50,011 bases of DNA from an uncultured Roseicyclus sp. GTDB lineage: Bacteria > Pseudomonadota > Alphaproteobacteria > Rhodobacterales > Rhodobacteraceae. Below are positions 1 through 8,609 of the stretch, piece after piece. Every line of letters starts with the position of its first letter. Position 1 is the stretch's first letter. The translations under genes and the position numbers were made by a program. The stretch spans positions 1 to 50,011 of the forward strand of contig NZ_CALAHQ010000056.1 in assembly GCF_937892565.1 (NCBI RefSeq). Direction: 5' to 3'. The notes below the pieces were generated by a model. The model was not told where the DNA came from. It ran no database searches and worked only from the letters and a program-made list of their open reading frames with translations.

Positions 1-1980
1 CGTCACATCGGTGGTCAGATAGGCCGCGCGCGTCGTCAGGCCGATCCAGCCGCGACCTGCTGCGTTACGCCCTTCGGCCACGCGCCGCAGATCGGGCATC
101 CCGTCTTCGAGCCGCATCACCGCCCCCCCAAGGCCCTCGCTCAGCGGCTCCAGCCGCAGGCCTGAGGCGATGGTGTCCTCGAATTCACGCGGGGCGGCGG
201 GGCCCAGGGCGATCACGCTGTCGAATGCCCCCTCGGCCAGCCGATAAAGCCCTTGTTCCGCATCCATGATTTCGGCGGTAAAGCGACCGGGCGCGGTTTG
301 CACCAACGCCATCTGTGTCACTGTGCCATCGGGCTCGGTCACGCTGAGCGGGCCCACGGCATCGCCCAAGGTGCGCCGTGTCACGCGGATCGTCTGGCCA
401 TCGGTCTGTGCGACCAGCGCCTCTTCCTCCAGCTCGGGCTCGCCCATCATCCAATGCGCCAAACGGCGCAGCATCTCAAGCTGGGGGCCGCCGCCTTCAT
501 AGCCGCGATCCCATAGCCATGCATGGTCCGAGGCCAAAAGCGCCACGCGCCCCTCGCCCACCCGGTCCAGTATCAACAGCGGCGCATCGCCATCGCCGGT
601 CATCACCGTCTGGCCCGATTGTACCGTCACTTCGATCTGGCGCATCCAGCGGCCCCAGGGCTGGTCGCTGTCTGGCAAGGGTTGATGCGCCTCTTGCAGC
701 CCCGCCGTGACCGGGTGTCGTTGGCCCAGTTCCGAAATCCTGGGCACAAAGGGCGCCTCGATCACCCGCGCGGTGGGCATTCCCGGCAAGATATCCGCCA
801 AAGGCGAGCGATAGAGCGACGCGGCCGAGGCATAATCGGGCCCCGCCGCCACCAGCAGCGCGCCACCGTCTTCGACATAGCGGCGGATGTTGTCGAAATA
901 GCTCAGGGGCAAGATGCCGCGCCGGCGGTAGCGGTCAAAGATGATCAGGTCGAAGTCATCGACCGAGTCCATGAACAATTCCCGCGTGGGAAAGGCAATC
1001 AGGCTCAGCTCGGTCACGGGCACGCCATCTTGCTTGTCGGGCGGGCGCAGAATGGTGAAATGCACCAGATCGACAGAGGGGTCGGATTTCAACAGGTTGC
1101 GCCATGTGCGCTGGCCCGGATGCGGTTCGCCCGAAACCAGTAGAACCGACAGCCGGTCGCGGATGCCGTTGATCTGCACCACGGCGGCGTTGTTGCGGTC
1201 GGTCAATTCGCCCGGCGCCCCGTCGATGATGAACTGCACCACGTTGCGGCCCGCCTGATCCAGCGTCAGGGGCAAGCGCAGCGTCTCGTTTGTGGGCACA
1301 ACAAAGCTTTGGGCGGGGGCACCGTCGATGGCGATGGCAATCCCGGCCCGGCCGGCAAGATCGGCGGGCACAGCACCTTGATCGTCGATCCTGAGGGTGA
1401 TCAACAATTCCTCGCCGATGATGCCAAAGGCGGGGGCGGTTTCGATCACAAGGCGGCGGTCCCAATCGGTGGCGCGCCCGGTCAGCAACGCATGCAGCGG
1501 CGCGGGCAGATCGGGCACAATCTGGGCATCGTGCAACTGCCCATCGGTGACGATGATGGCCCCCGCCACGCGCGCGCGGGGTTCTTCGGCCAACAGGCGC
1601 GACAGCGCCGTCATCGCCAGCGTGCCACCATTGTCGGGGTCATCGCCCACGCGCGCCAGACGCATCTCCATGCCCAGCGCCGCGATGTCGGCCTCAAGCG
1701 CGGCCAGGGCCGCCTCGGTCTGCTGGGCGCGGTCGGAAATGCGCTGGCTGGCGGATTGATCGACCACGACCAGCACGATGTCGGACAGCGGCTCGCGCTG
1801 TTCGGATTGCAGCGACGGGTTGGAAAGCGCGGCCAGCACCGCGACCGCCCCCGCCAACCGAAAGGGCCAGCCCGACAAGCCCCGCCAGATCGCCAGCGCC
1901 ACGATCAGCACGCTTGCGCCCCCCAGCGCCCAGATCATCCAAAGCGGCAAAAGCGGATCGAACAAGATCGTCTGTGCCAT
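1..1980 (-). CDS. Membrane protein with glutamine-amidotransferase-like region (partial, C-terminus outside window)
   Basis: An open frame of 660 codons runs from an ATG at 1980 to the window edge without a stop, so the C-terminus is missing. Two hydrophobic segments lie within about the first 50 residues (around LWMIWALGGASVLIVALAIW and the following LAGAVAVLAAL). They are followed by a vWA-like strand (DIVLVVVDQSASQ) with only part of a MIDAS motif. A later stretch (DLIIFDRYRRRGILP, then YVEDGGALLVAAGPDYA) resembles the class I amidotransferase-like fold of large bacterial membrane proteins in MoxR/Bat-type operons, and LLILDRVGEGRVALLASD fits its end. It is the last visible gene of a four-gene operon and starts 2 nt after the stop of the BatA/DUF4159 gene. 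The substrate is unknown. An envelope or stress role is inferred only from the operon type. Confidence 0.75.
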   Translation of the reverse strand, partial: MAQTILFDPLLPLWMIWALGGASVLIVALAIWRGLSGWPFRLAGAVAVLAALSNPSLQSEQREPLSDIVLVVVDQSASQRISDRAQQTEAALAALEADIAALGMEMRLARVGDDPDNGGTLAMTALSRLLAEEPRARVAGAIIVTDGQLHDAQIVPDLPAPLHALLTGRATDWDRRLVIETAPAFGIIGEELLITLRIDDQGAVPADLAGRAGIAIAIDGAPAQSFVVPTNETLRLPLTLDQAGRNVVQFIIDGAPGELTDRNNAAVVQINGIRDRLSVLLVSGEPHPGQRTWRNLLKSDPSVDLVHFTILRPPDKQDGVPVTELSLIAFPTRELFMDSVDDFDLIIFDRYRRRGILPLSYFDNIRRYVEDGGALLVAAGPDYASAASLYRSPLADILPGMPTARVIEAPFVPRISELGQRHPVTAGLQEAHQPLPDSDQPWGRWMRQIEVTVQSGQTVMTGDGDAPLLILDRVGEGRVALLASDHAWLWDRGYEGGGPQLEMLRRLAHWMMGEPELEEEALVAQTDGQTIRVTRRTLGDAVGPLSVTEPDGTVTQMALVQTAPGRFTAEIMDAEQGLYRLAEGAFDSVIALGPAAPREFEDTIASGLRLEPLSEGLGGAVMRLEDGMPDLRRVAEGRNAAGRGWIGLTTRAAYLTTDVT

Positions 1981-1982
1981 GG

Positions 1983-4745
1983 CTATTGCCCCAACCGATC
2001 CAGAAGTGCGGGCACATGCACCTGATCGGATTTGTAGTTGCCCGACAGCACATGCATCACAAGGTTGACCCCGAACCGGAGCGCGATCTCGCGCTGGCGG
2101 TCGCCGGTTGCGCCGCGACCCACCGGATAGGATGGCCGGCCGGCCGCATCTTGCGCCCATGCCGCGGCCCAATCGTTGCCGCCGATCAGAACCGGGGTCA
2201 CCCCATCGTTGAGGTTGCGAAACGGCATCCCCTCGACCTGTTCGGCGTCGGCGGGGGCGGCTTCGACCCAGATATCACGGCCCGGATGGCGACCGGGAAA
2301 ATCTTGCAGCAGATAAAAGGTGCGGGTCAGCACGTGATCGGGCGGGATGGGTTCCAGCGGCGGAATGTCAAGCGCCGCAGCCAAGGCGCGCAAACGCCGT
2401 CCTTCGGGGGTGCCGGACCCAAGACCGCCCAGATGGGCGTCGCGCGTGTCAAAGATGATCATGCCACCCGAGCGCAGATAATCGTTCAACCGCCGATAGG
2501 CCGCGGCCGAGGGCAAGGGCTGGTCGGGCGCGATGGGCCAGTAAAGCAGCGGAAAAAAGCTCAGCTCATCGGTTTCAAGGGTCACGCCCATGGGTGCGCC
2601 CGGCTCGACCGATGTGCGCTGATAAAGCGTGTTCGACAGCCCCTGAAGACCCGCGCGCGACATCTCGTCAAGCGTGACGTCGCCGGTGATGACATAGGCC
2701 AGCCGCACATCGGATGTGGCCAGCAGGGCCAATTCGTCCGCGGGGCTCAAGACGGCCTGTGCCTGCCCGCCTTGCGGAAGGGCCAGCGCCACCACCAGCA
2801 CCCCGGCACCCCGCACCAGCCCCGACAGCCGCCCGGCCAGCCAAAGCGCCGCCAGCGCATCCACCAGAAGCAAGATCAGCGCAGCGCTGAGAAACCCGGC
2901 CATCAACTCGGTCGGCGCGATCACCTCCAACCCCTCGACCGGCACAAGGGCCGGCCAATCCGCAGGCACCAGCACCGTCTCGGCGCCGATCACATTGCGG
3001 GCGATGCGGCGATCATCGGCGGCGTAGAGCCCCGGCAACAGATCGGCCGACAGGGGTGCGGCGGCCAGATCGGCCCCGTCGACCCCGGGCCGGTTGCCCG
3101 CATCGCGCAGATGCCCAAAACCGTCCAGCACCTGTTGCGGGGACCACAGCGTGCCGACCAGATCGACCGCCGCGGGCGTGGCAGCGGGCCGGGTCGAGAT
3201 CGCCAGCCGTTCCAGCATCTGCACAAACAGCCCCGACAGCGGCAGCGTCGACCAATCCGCATTGGCCGTCACATGGAACAAGACGACCGACCCTTGCCCT
3301 TGCGCAAGGCGCGTGACCAACGGCGTGCCATCACTGAGGGTTGCGATGCTGCGGGCGGCAAGCTCGGGATCGGGCTGGGCCATCACCTGAGCGGTGACGG
3401 TGACATCGGCGGGGATCGCCAGACCGAAAAAGGGCGAGGTGTCGGCAAAAGGGCTGAGCGCCTTGGGTTCCCCCCAACTCATCGCGCCGCCCACCGACCG
3501 CCCGCCCGCGCGCAACCGCACCGGCATCAGGGGGCCCGCCGCATCGCGCGCGACATCGGACGCGGCCAACCGCGGCCCCGCAAAACGCACCAAAAGCCCG
3601 CCGCGCGCGACCCATGCGATCAGCGCCGCCTCCTCCTCGGGGGCGAGCGTGGCGATATCGACCAGGATGATGACATCCGGGCTTGCCATCAGCATATCGC
3701 CCAAGGCGCCTTCGATCAGATCAGCGCTCGGCGCCAAAGCCTGACGCAGGTAATGGAGCGGCGACAAAAGGGATTGTTGCTCATCAGCGGCCCCCCCGGA
3801 AATCAGCGCCACCTTGCGGCGTTGCAGTGCATCATCGGTCAGCGCCACGCCCCCGGCGCCACTCAGCCCCGCGATCTCGAACCGGGTGATCCGGTTGCGG
3901 AGTTCCGGGGGCAGGTCGAATTCCGCCTCGGCCAACGTCGCGCCGGCCTCAAAGCGCACGGGCACACGGGCCAGATCGCGGGCGATACCCGCCGGATCCA
4001 GCCCATGGGCGATGACATCCACCGCAAGCGGTGCATCGCCCAGCCGGATCAGATCCGCGCGCACCACCCCATCCTCGAACCGCGGCGGCCTGAGCGCCAC
4101 CAGATCGCGCGCGCCCTCGAACACCGACACCGGGCCCAAGGCCATCAGCGCATCCGTCAGATCCGCCCGCCCCGGATGATCCAGCCCATCGGCAATCCAC
4201 CATGTCTCGACCGGGGCCGACAAACCCCCAGCCCAGCGCGCAGCAGCCAGCATATCGGGCGCAAACGGCGCAGGCATCAGCAAAGGCAGGCGCGCGGCCC
4301 AGGCATTGGCCGCCTGCACCGTCGGATCGCCCACCGGCAGATCGGTCAACTGCACCAGCGCCACGGGGCGGCCCGCGCGCGATGCCTCATCCAGCAACAG
4401 GGCCGTGCGATCCAACTGGGCCGACCAGTCGCGCGCCGCGGCCCAAGAGCTGTCCATCACGATCAAAAGCGGGCCCGTGCCAGCCCGCTCGGCCTGTGGG
4501 TTCAGGATCGGGCCGGAAAAACCGATGATCGCCGCCGCCAGTGCGGCCATGCGCAACACCAACAGCCACCACGGTGTCTTGTCGGTCTGGCTGTCGTCGT
4601 CTTTCAGGCCCAACAACAACGCCACACCCGGAAACCGCCGCCGAATGGGGGCGGGGGGCACTGCGCGCAAAATCCACCACAAGACCGGCAGCGCGATCAG
4701 CGCGCTAAGCAAAAGCGGCATCGCAAAGGCAAGCCCCGCGATCAT
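1983..4745 (-). CDS. BatA-domain / DUF4159 membrane protein
   Basis: A 920-aa protein. The start is set at ATG 4745 because it overlaps the DUF58 stop as ATGA; an upstream extension to 4829 is only open frame. The N-terminus has two hydrophobic helices (about residues 4-28 and 58-80), as in the aerotolerance regulator N-terminal (BatA) domain. A vWA-like core follows with LLIVMDSSWAAA, a degenerate MIDAS that lacks the last serine of DxSxS. More membrane segments occur near residues 625-680. The last 220 or so residues match DUF4159, with the stretches YWPIAPDQPLPS, GGMIIFDTRDAH and a C-terminal GVNLVMHVLSGNYKSDQVH. Family knowledge places such proteins beside MoxR and DUF58. Their biochemical role is not established; a role in envelope assembly or MoxR-dependent maturation is inference. 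Confidence 0.88.
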   Translation of the reverse strand: MIAGLAFAMPLLLSALIALPVLWWILRAVPPAPIRRRFPGVALLLGLKDDDSQTDKTPWWLLVLRMAALAAAIIGFSGPILNPQAERAGTGPLLIVMDSSWAAARDWSAQLDRTALLLDEASRAGRPVALVQLTDLPVGDPTVQAANAWAARLPLLMPAPFAPDMLAAARWAGGLSAPVETWWIADGLDHPGRADLTDALMALGPVSVFEGARDLVALRPPRFEDGVVRADLIRLGDAPLAVDVIAHGLDPAGIARDLARVPVRFEAGATLAEAEFDLPPELRNRITRFEIAGLSGAGGVALTDDALQRRKVALISGGAADEQQSLLSPLHYLRQALAPSADLIEGALGDMLMASPDVIILVDIATLAPEEEAALIAWVARGGLLVRFAGPRLAASDVARDAAGPLMPVRLRAGGRSVGGAMSWGEPKALSPFADTSPFFGLAIPADVTVTAQVMAQPDPELAARSIATLSDGTPLVTRLAQGQGSVVLFHVTANADWSTLPLSGLFVQMLERLAISTRPAATPAAVDLVGTLWSPQQVLDGFGHLRDAGNRPGVDGADLAAAPLSADLLPGLYAADDRRIARNVIGAETVLVPADWPALVPVEGLEVIAPTELMAGFLSAALILLLVDALAALWLAGRLSGLVRGAGVLVVALALPQGGQAQAVLSPADELALLATSDVRLAYVITGDVTLDEMSRAGLQGLSNTLYQRTSVEPGAPMGVTLETDELSFFPLLYWPIAPDQPLPSAAAYRRLNDYLRSGGMIIFDTRDAHLGGLGSGTPEGRRLRALAAALDIPPLEPIPPDHVLTRTFYLLQDFPGRHPGRDIWVEAAPADAEQVEGMPFRNLNDGVTPVLIGGNDWAAAWAQDAAGRPSYPVGRGATGDRQREIALRFGVNLVMHVLSGNYKSDQVHVPALLDRLGQ

Positions 4746-5635
4746 GACCGCACCCGTTCCAGGGCGCGATAAAGCCACAACAACGTCGGCTCGGCGGGCT
4801 GGTCGGTATGGTGCAGATGATAGCGCCATCCAATGCGCCGGCAGATGTCTTGCAGATGTGCCTTTCGCGCGGCCAGCCGGTCAAGATAGGCGTCGCGCAG
4901 GCTGCGTGCCTTGAGGGTTTCAAAGCGGATCGCGCCGGTCATCGATTCAAACACCGTGCGCCCTTCAAAGGGAAAGACCTCTTCGTCGGGGTCAAGGATC
5001 TGCACCAGGGCGCCCTTGACCTCGCGGTCGGCGGCGCGGCCCACCGCCGTCTCGATCGCCGAGGCATCGCCAAGGAAATCCGAAAAGAACACCGCGCGAC
5101 TGCCCAAGGGCATGATCTGAGGGCGGGGGGCGCCGTAATCGCCGGGCTCATGGGGTTCCATCAAGGCCGCCGCCATGCGCATCAGTTGCGTGGCCCCGCC
5201 GCGGGGCGGATCGTTCAGATGGGTCAGGCCGACACGCTCACCGCCGCGCACCGCGACAATCGCCAGCGCCATCGCCAAGGTTTGCGCGCGGCGCAGCTTG
5301 GGCGGGCGGGTGCTGGCGCCCGAAAACGTCATTGCAGCCGCATCATCCACCCCGATCATCACCGCCTGCGCGGCCTGCCATTCGGTCTGGCGGATGAAAT
5401 GCCCATCCGACAGGGCCGACCGGCGCCAATCGATCTGTCGATAGCCATCCCCGGGCTGGGCAGGGCGATATTGCCAGAATTCATCGCCCGTGCCCGCACG
5501 CTTGCGCCCATGCACCCCAAGCAGCACGGTGGCCGCCAGATGCTGGGCATCGGCCATCAATGCAGGCAAGCCTGCCGCGACCGTTTCAGCCCGCGAGCGC
5601 AGCGTCTGGGGCGTATGCAGCGCCGGGTCGCTCAA
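4742..5635 (-). CDS. DUF58 domain protein
   Basis: A 297-aa protein. The signature YRPAQPGDGYRQIDWRRSA at about residues 55-73 is the conserved core of DUF58. The rest forms a vWA-like fold (VMIGVDDAAAM, then VFFSDFLGD). The start is TTG at 5635, overlapping the MoxR stop as TTGA and preceded by a purine-rich GAAGGGG. The next ATG would lose 26 residues and the coupling. DUF58 proteins are partners of MoxR AAA+ ATPases and usually accompany vWA/BatA-type membrane proteins, as here. The first half of the DUF4159 reading frame overlaps its stop, so all four genes are probably co-translated. No transmembrane helix is evident, so it is probably cytoplasmic. Function is inferred from family and context only. 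Confidence 0.9.
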   Translation of the reverse strand: MSDPALHTPQTLRSRAETVAAGLPALMADAQHLAATVLLGVHGRKRAGTGDEFWQYRPAQPGDGYRQIDWRRSALSDGHFIRQTEWQAAQAVMIGVDDAAAMTFSGASTRPPKLRRAQTLAMALAIVAVRGGERVGLTHLNDPPRGGATQLMRMAAALMEPHEPGDYGAPRPQIMPLGSRAVFFSDFLGDASAIETAVGRAADREVKGALVQILDPDEEVFPFEGRTVFESMTGAIRFETLKARSLRDAYLDRLAARKAHLQDICRRIGWRYHLHHTDQPAEPTLLWLYRALERVRS

Positions 5636-6639
5636 GCGGCCAGCCCCTTCCGGCTGACACTGGCCGTGACCTCATCGATGACCTGTTCCAGCACCGCCCC
5701 TTCGGCGCGTGCGCCATACCCAAGCGCCATGCGGTGGCTCAGGACCGGGCGGGCCAGTGCCGCCACATCCTCGGCCGAAGGGGCAAGGCGCCCATCCAGC
5801 AGCGCGCGGGCGCGCACGGCCAGCATCATGGCCTGCGCGGCCCGTGGACCGGGCCCCCACGCAACGGTGCGGCGTACAATCTCGGGCGCCTCTTGCCCAT
5901 CGGGGCGGCAGGCGCGGACCAGATCAAGGATCAGCTCTACCACGCCTTCGCCCACGGGCATCCGCCGCACGACGGCTTGGGCCGCGATCAGCGCCTCGGC
6001 GGTAAAGACGGCCGGCGCGCGCGCCTCATGCGTGCCGGTTGTGGCCAAGAGAATACCGCGCTCGGTCGCGCGGTCGGGATAGGCCACATCGATGCGCACC
6101 AGAAAGCGATCCAGCTGCGCCTCGGGCAAAGGATAGGTGCCTTCCTGCTCGATCGGGTTCTGGGTGGCCAGCACATGAAAGGGGCGCGGCAAGGCGCGAT
6201 GGGTGCCCGCCACCGTCACCTCGCGCTCCTGCATCGCTTGCAGCAGCGCAGATTGCGTGCGGGGGCTGGCGCGGTTGATCTCATCGGCCATCAACAGCTG
6301 GCAAAACACCGGCCCCTCGATAAAGCGAAAGGCGCGTGCGCCATCGGCGCCCGTCTCCAGCACCTCGGAGCCAAGGATATCGGCGGGCATCAGATCGGGG
6401 GTGAATTGCACGCGGTTTGCGCTCAGGCCCATCACCGTGGCCAGGGTGTCGACCAAAAGCGTCTTGCCCAGCCCCGGCAGCCCCATCAACAAGGCATGCC
6501 CCCCCGACAGCATCGCGCCCAGCGCAAGATCGACCACCTCGGTCTGGCCGATGATGCGGGTGGCGATGGCGTGCCGGGCTTGCGCCAGCTTGGCGCCCAG
6601 TGCTTCGATTTCGGACACAAGGGCGTCAGGATCAGACAT
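5632..6639 (-). CDS. MoxR-family AAA+ ATPase
   Basis: A 335-aa AAA+ ATPase. Walker A is GLPGLGKT (about residues 53-60), Walker B LLMADE (about 115-120), followed by INRASPRTQSALLQAMQE and the TQNPIEQEGTYPLPEAQLDRF segment that is diagnostic of MoxR. The ATG at 6639 is chosen because CGGAG precedes it at good spacing and the protein then starts like relatives (MSDPDALVSEIEAL); a 23-codon upstream extension is not supported. MoxR ATPases act as chaperones that mature or insert cofactors into partner complexes, and the partner here is probably encoded by the downstream DUF58 and BatA-like genes. It heads the operon, divergent from the DUF1285 gene across a 91-bp gap that must hold both promoters. 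Confidence 0.93.
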   Translation of the reverse strand: MSDPDALVSEIEALGAKLAQARHAIATRIIGQTEVVDLALGAMLSGGHALLMGLPGLGKTLLVDTLATVMGLSANRVQFTPDLMPADILGSEVLETGADGARAFRFIEGPVFCQLLMADEINRASPRTQSALLQAMQEREVTVAGTHRALPRPFHVLATQNPIEQEGTYPLPEAQLDRFLVRIDVAYPDRATERGILLATTGTHEARAPAVFTAEALIAAQAVVRRMPVGEGVVELILDLVRACRPDGQEAPEIVRRTVAWGPGPRAAQAMMLAVRARALLDGRLAPSAEDVAALARPVLSHRMALGYGARAEGAVLEQVIDEVTASVSRKGLAA

Positions 6640-6730
6640 GGCAAGGCTCCGCTGGGTGATTACGCATTCCCGTGCTATCAGACCTATTGCGCACAGACCA
6701 AATGGCAAAGCACGAACGGGACAAAAGATC

Positions 6731-7315
6731 GTGACGGATGCTCAGACACCAAACACCGACCAGCTTGTCCGCGCGGCCAAGGCCGCAGAAAAGACCGGGC
6801 GCTTGCCACCCATCCACCTTTGGAACCCACCCTTTTGTGGCGATATCGACATGGAAATCCGCCGTGACGGCACATGGTTCCACGAAGGTACGCCCATCGG
6901 GCGGCCCGCTTTGGTGCGGCTGTTTTCCACCATCCTCAAGCGCGAAGGCGCGCGCTATTTTCTGGTCACTCCCGCCGAAAAAGTGGGCATCCGCGTCGAG
7001 GATGCGCCCTTTGTCGCACAGGATCTCGAGGTGACAGGCAAGGGCCGGTCACAGATCGTCACCTTTGTGACAAATGTGGGCGACCGCGTGCCGGCCGGCC
7101 CCGATTGCGCCATCCGGGTAGAGCACGACGCCAGCGGCGCCCCGCGCCCCTATGTGCATGTCCGCGCCGGGCTCGAGGCGCTGATCGACCGCAAAAGCTT
7201 TTACCGGCTGGTCGATCTGGGACAAACCGGCCCCGAGGCCGAACAAGGCTGGTTCGGGCTTTGGTCGAGCGGCGTGTTTTTCCCGTTTCTTCCCCTTGAT
7301 GAGCTGGCGCCCTGA
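6731..7315 (+). CDS. DUF1285 protein
   Basis: A 194-aa protein that matches DUF1285 over its length: LPPIHLWNPPFCGDIDMEI near the N-terminus, RYFLVTPAEKVGIRVEDAPF in the middle and FYRLVDLG with a C-terminal WFGLWSSGVFFPF. The start is taken as GTG at 6731, which gives the family-typical N-terminus; the frame is open far upstream but there it runs antisense to moxR. The gene is transcribed divergently from the MoxR operon. DUF1285 is common in alphaproteobacteria next to MoxR, but I know of no demonstrated activity. No signal peptide or membrane segment is visible. Confidence 0.88.
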   Translation: MTDAQTPNTDQLVRAAKAAEKTGRLPPIHLWNPPFCGDIDMEIRRDGTWFHEGTPIGRPALVRLFSTILKREGARYFLVTPAEKVGIRVEDAPFVAQDLEVTGKGRSQIVTFVTNVGDRVPAGPDCAIRVEHDASGAPRPYVHVRAGLEALIDRKSFYRLVDLGQTGPEAEQGWFGLWSSGVFFPFLPLDELAP

Positions 7316-7337
7316 CCGCGGGTGGCGGCAAATGGTC

Positions 7338-8183
7338 TTAGGCGACCGCGCTGCTTCGGCCGCGTGTGTTGCCGGGGCGGCCGACCTTGGGCGCTGACGC
7401 GCGCGCGTCCATGCGGGCCATTTGTGCTTCGGCGCTGGCCAGATCGGTGACGGTCAGAACCGAAACCGGCAGGCCCGCGATGCGGTCGGGCCGGTTGATG
7501 ATGTGCCCCGACAACAAGACCGTTGCATCGGGCCGGGCATTGCCGATGGCCGCCAGCAGCCGCCGCAGCGCCGGATAGCTGTGATCGCCCGCGCAGCTCA
7601 ACCCGATCACCGGCCTGTCGTCACGGGTGATGCGGGCCAGCAATTCATCATGCGTCAACCCCACAAGCAAGCTGACATCCCATCCGCCCCGGCGAAACAG
7701 ATCGGCCGCCATCATCACGCCCAGCGTGTGCATTTCGCCGGGAACAGCGGCGAAAACCGCACCCGGTCGCGTGCCGCGGCCCGCAACGGCGCGGCCTGCC
7801 GGGATGCGGCGCAAGATGGATTGGATGCGGGTGGTGGCCATCGCCACCTCGGTGAAGGGCAGGCGATCGTGATCCCAAAGCGTGCCAAGCCGCCGGGCGG
7901 CAGGGGCAAGATGGTCGCGGCACAGATCCTCGACCGACAGACCCGCCGCCAAAAGATCATCTACAAGAATTCCCGCCGCGTCCTCATCGGGGTCGCACAG
8001 GGCAAAAGCCATCGCTGCGGCGCAAGGATCGCCCAGAACGGACTGGGCATCGCGTGGAACCCCACGTGGCGCGAGCTGGGCGCACAGGCGCACCAAAGCG
8101 GCACGGGCAAGATCGGCCAAGGCATCTTGTCGGGACGCGTCGTCAATCGCCACCAGCGAAAGAAATTCGGTCGTCTTGGTCAT
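7338..8183 (-). CDS. Cobalamin-binding regulator, AerR/PpaA-like
   Basis: A 281-aa protein. The N-terminal half has the helical cap of B12-binding sensors, with LGTLWDHDRLPFTEVAMATTRIQ at about residues 99-121 (the LGxxWxxDRxxFxEV pattern). The C-terminal half is a Rossmann-like B12 domain: E150-M-H152-T-L-G gives the histidine of the ExHxxG loop that would ligate cobalt, then VIGLSCAGDHS and VLLSGHIINRP. AerR/PpaA proteins are B12-binding antirepressors of the photosynthesis repressor PpsR/CrtJ. The start is ATG 8183; an in-frame TTG at 8201 is less likely. Upstream lie two TGT-N12-ACA palindromes. No HTH is visible, so it probably acts through a partner. Another B12-domain sensor family cannot be excluded. 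No photosynthesis cluster is adjacent, so this may be an extra paralogue. Confidence 0.8.
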   Translation of the reverse strand: MTKTTEFLSLVAIDDASRQDALADLARAALVRLCAQLAPRGVPRDAQSVLGDPCAAAMAFALCDPDEDAAGILVDDLLAAGLSVEDLCRDHLAPAARRLGTLWDHDRLPFTEVAMATTRIQSILRRIPAGRAVAGRGTRPGAVFAAVPGEMHTLGVMMAADLFRRGGWDVSLLVGLTHDELLARITRDDRPVIGLSCAGDHSYPALRRLLAAIGNARPDATVLLSGHIINRPDRIAGLPVSVLTVTDLASAEAQMARMDARASAPKVGRPGNTRGRSSAVA

Positions 8184-8609
8184 TGCGGTCGTTCTTTTCA
8201 ACTCATGTCCGGTTCAGCCCGGAACCGGCCCTGTTTCTCTGGCGCAGCGTGTTTCCTGTCACCAGTTGTACACAGAATAAACTGTCAAGCAAGATTTACA
8301 TTTTCTACGCTCAGGCAATCGCACGCCGTGCCGGGCAAGCGCCCGTTCGTTCCACCGCGCATGGTGTGTGCAGCGCCCGCAAAGCGGCTGGAACGCGGAT
8401 TGATCGCGATGGCAGCAGGGACAGCACCCCGTGACAAATGGGTGCGCAGCCACCGCGTTTGATCGGCCAGGCGTGCAACTTTCCTGCTCTCTCAGGGCCG
8501 CGCTCCGCGCGAAACCCTAAGGTTGCGATAGGAATTTGGATTGCCGGGTTGGCGAAAGACACCAAATATCGTAGATCATCCGCTCCATAAGCATCACAGG
8601 GAGGTTATC
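8184..8609. other. 426-bp divergent control region between the B12 protein and TAXI-TRAP genes
   Basis: No gene is seen here. It contains a hairpin close to the B12-protein start (CCGGTTC at 8209-8215 pairing with GAACCGG at 8222-8228), two PpsR-like palindromes (8257-8300), and a possible sigma-70 promoter for the transporter: TTGGCG at 8549-8554, 17 bp, then TAGATC at 8572-8577. A GGGAGG ribosome binding site at 8599-8604 precedes the transporter start. Confidence 0.55.
8257..8300. promoter_or_regulatory. Tandem TGT-N12-ACA palindromes (PpsR/CrtJ-type)
   Basis: Two sites with the exact spacing of the PpsR/CrtJ consensus: TGTCACCAGTTGTACACA at 8257-8274 and TGTCAAGCAAGATTTACA at 8283-8300, 26 bp centre to centre. 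On the minus strand the second ends in TTGACA, so a -35 element would overlap it, as is usual for PpsR-controlled genes. They lie 74-117 bp upstream of the B12-protein start. No good -10 was found at 17 bp from that TTGACA. Confidence 0.6.

Noticed and set aside
1914..4772. A 952-codon frame on the plus strand opposite the DUF4159 gene, and similar long frames at 20807-23698 (minus) and 29682-31949 (plus)
   Set aside because: They are rich in Arg, Gln, Gly and His, have no recognisable domain and lie antisense to well supported genes. This is the expected effect of high GC and few stops on the complementary strand.
8184..8256. Cobalamin riboswitch upstream of the B12-binding protein
   Set aside because: No B12-box-like sequence or multi-stem fold was seen; only a simple hairpin.
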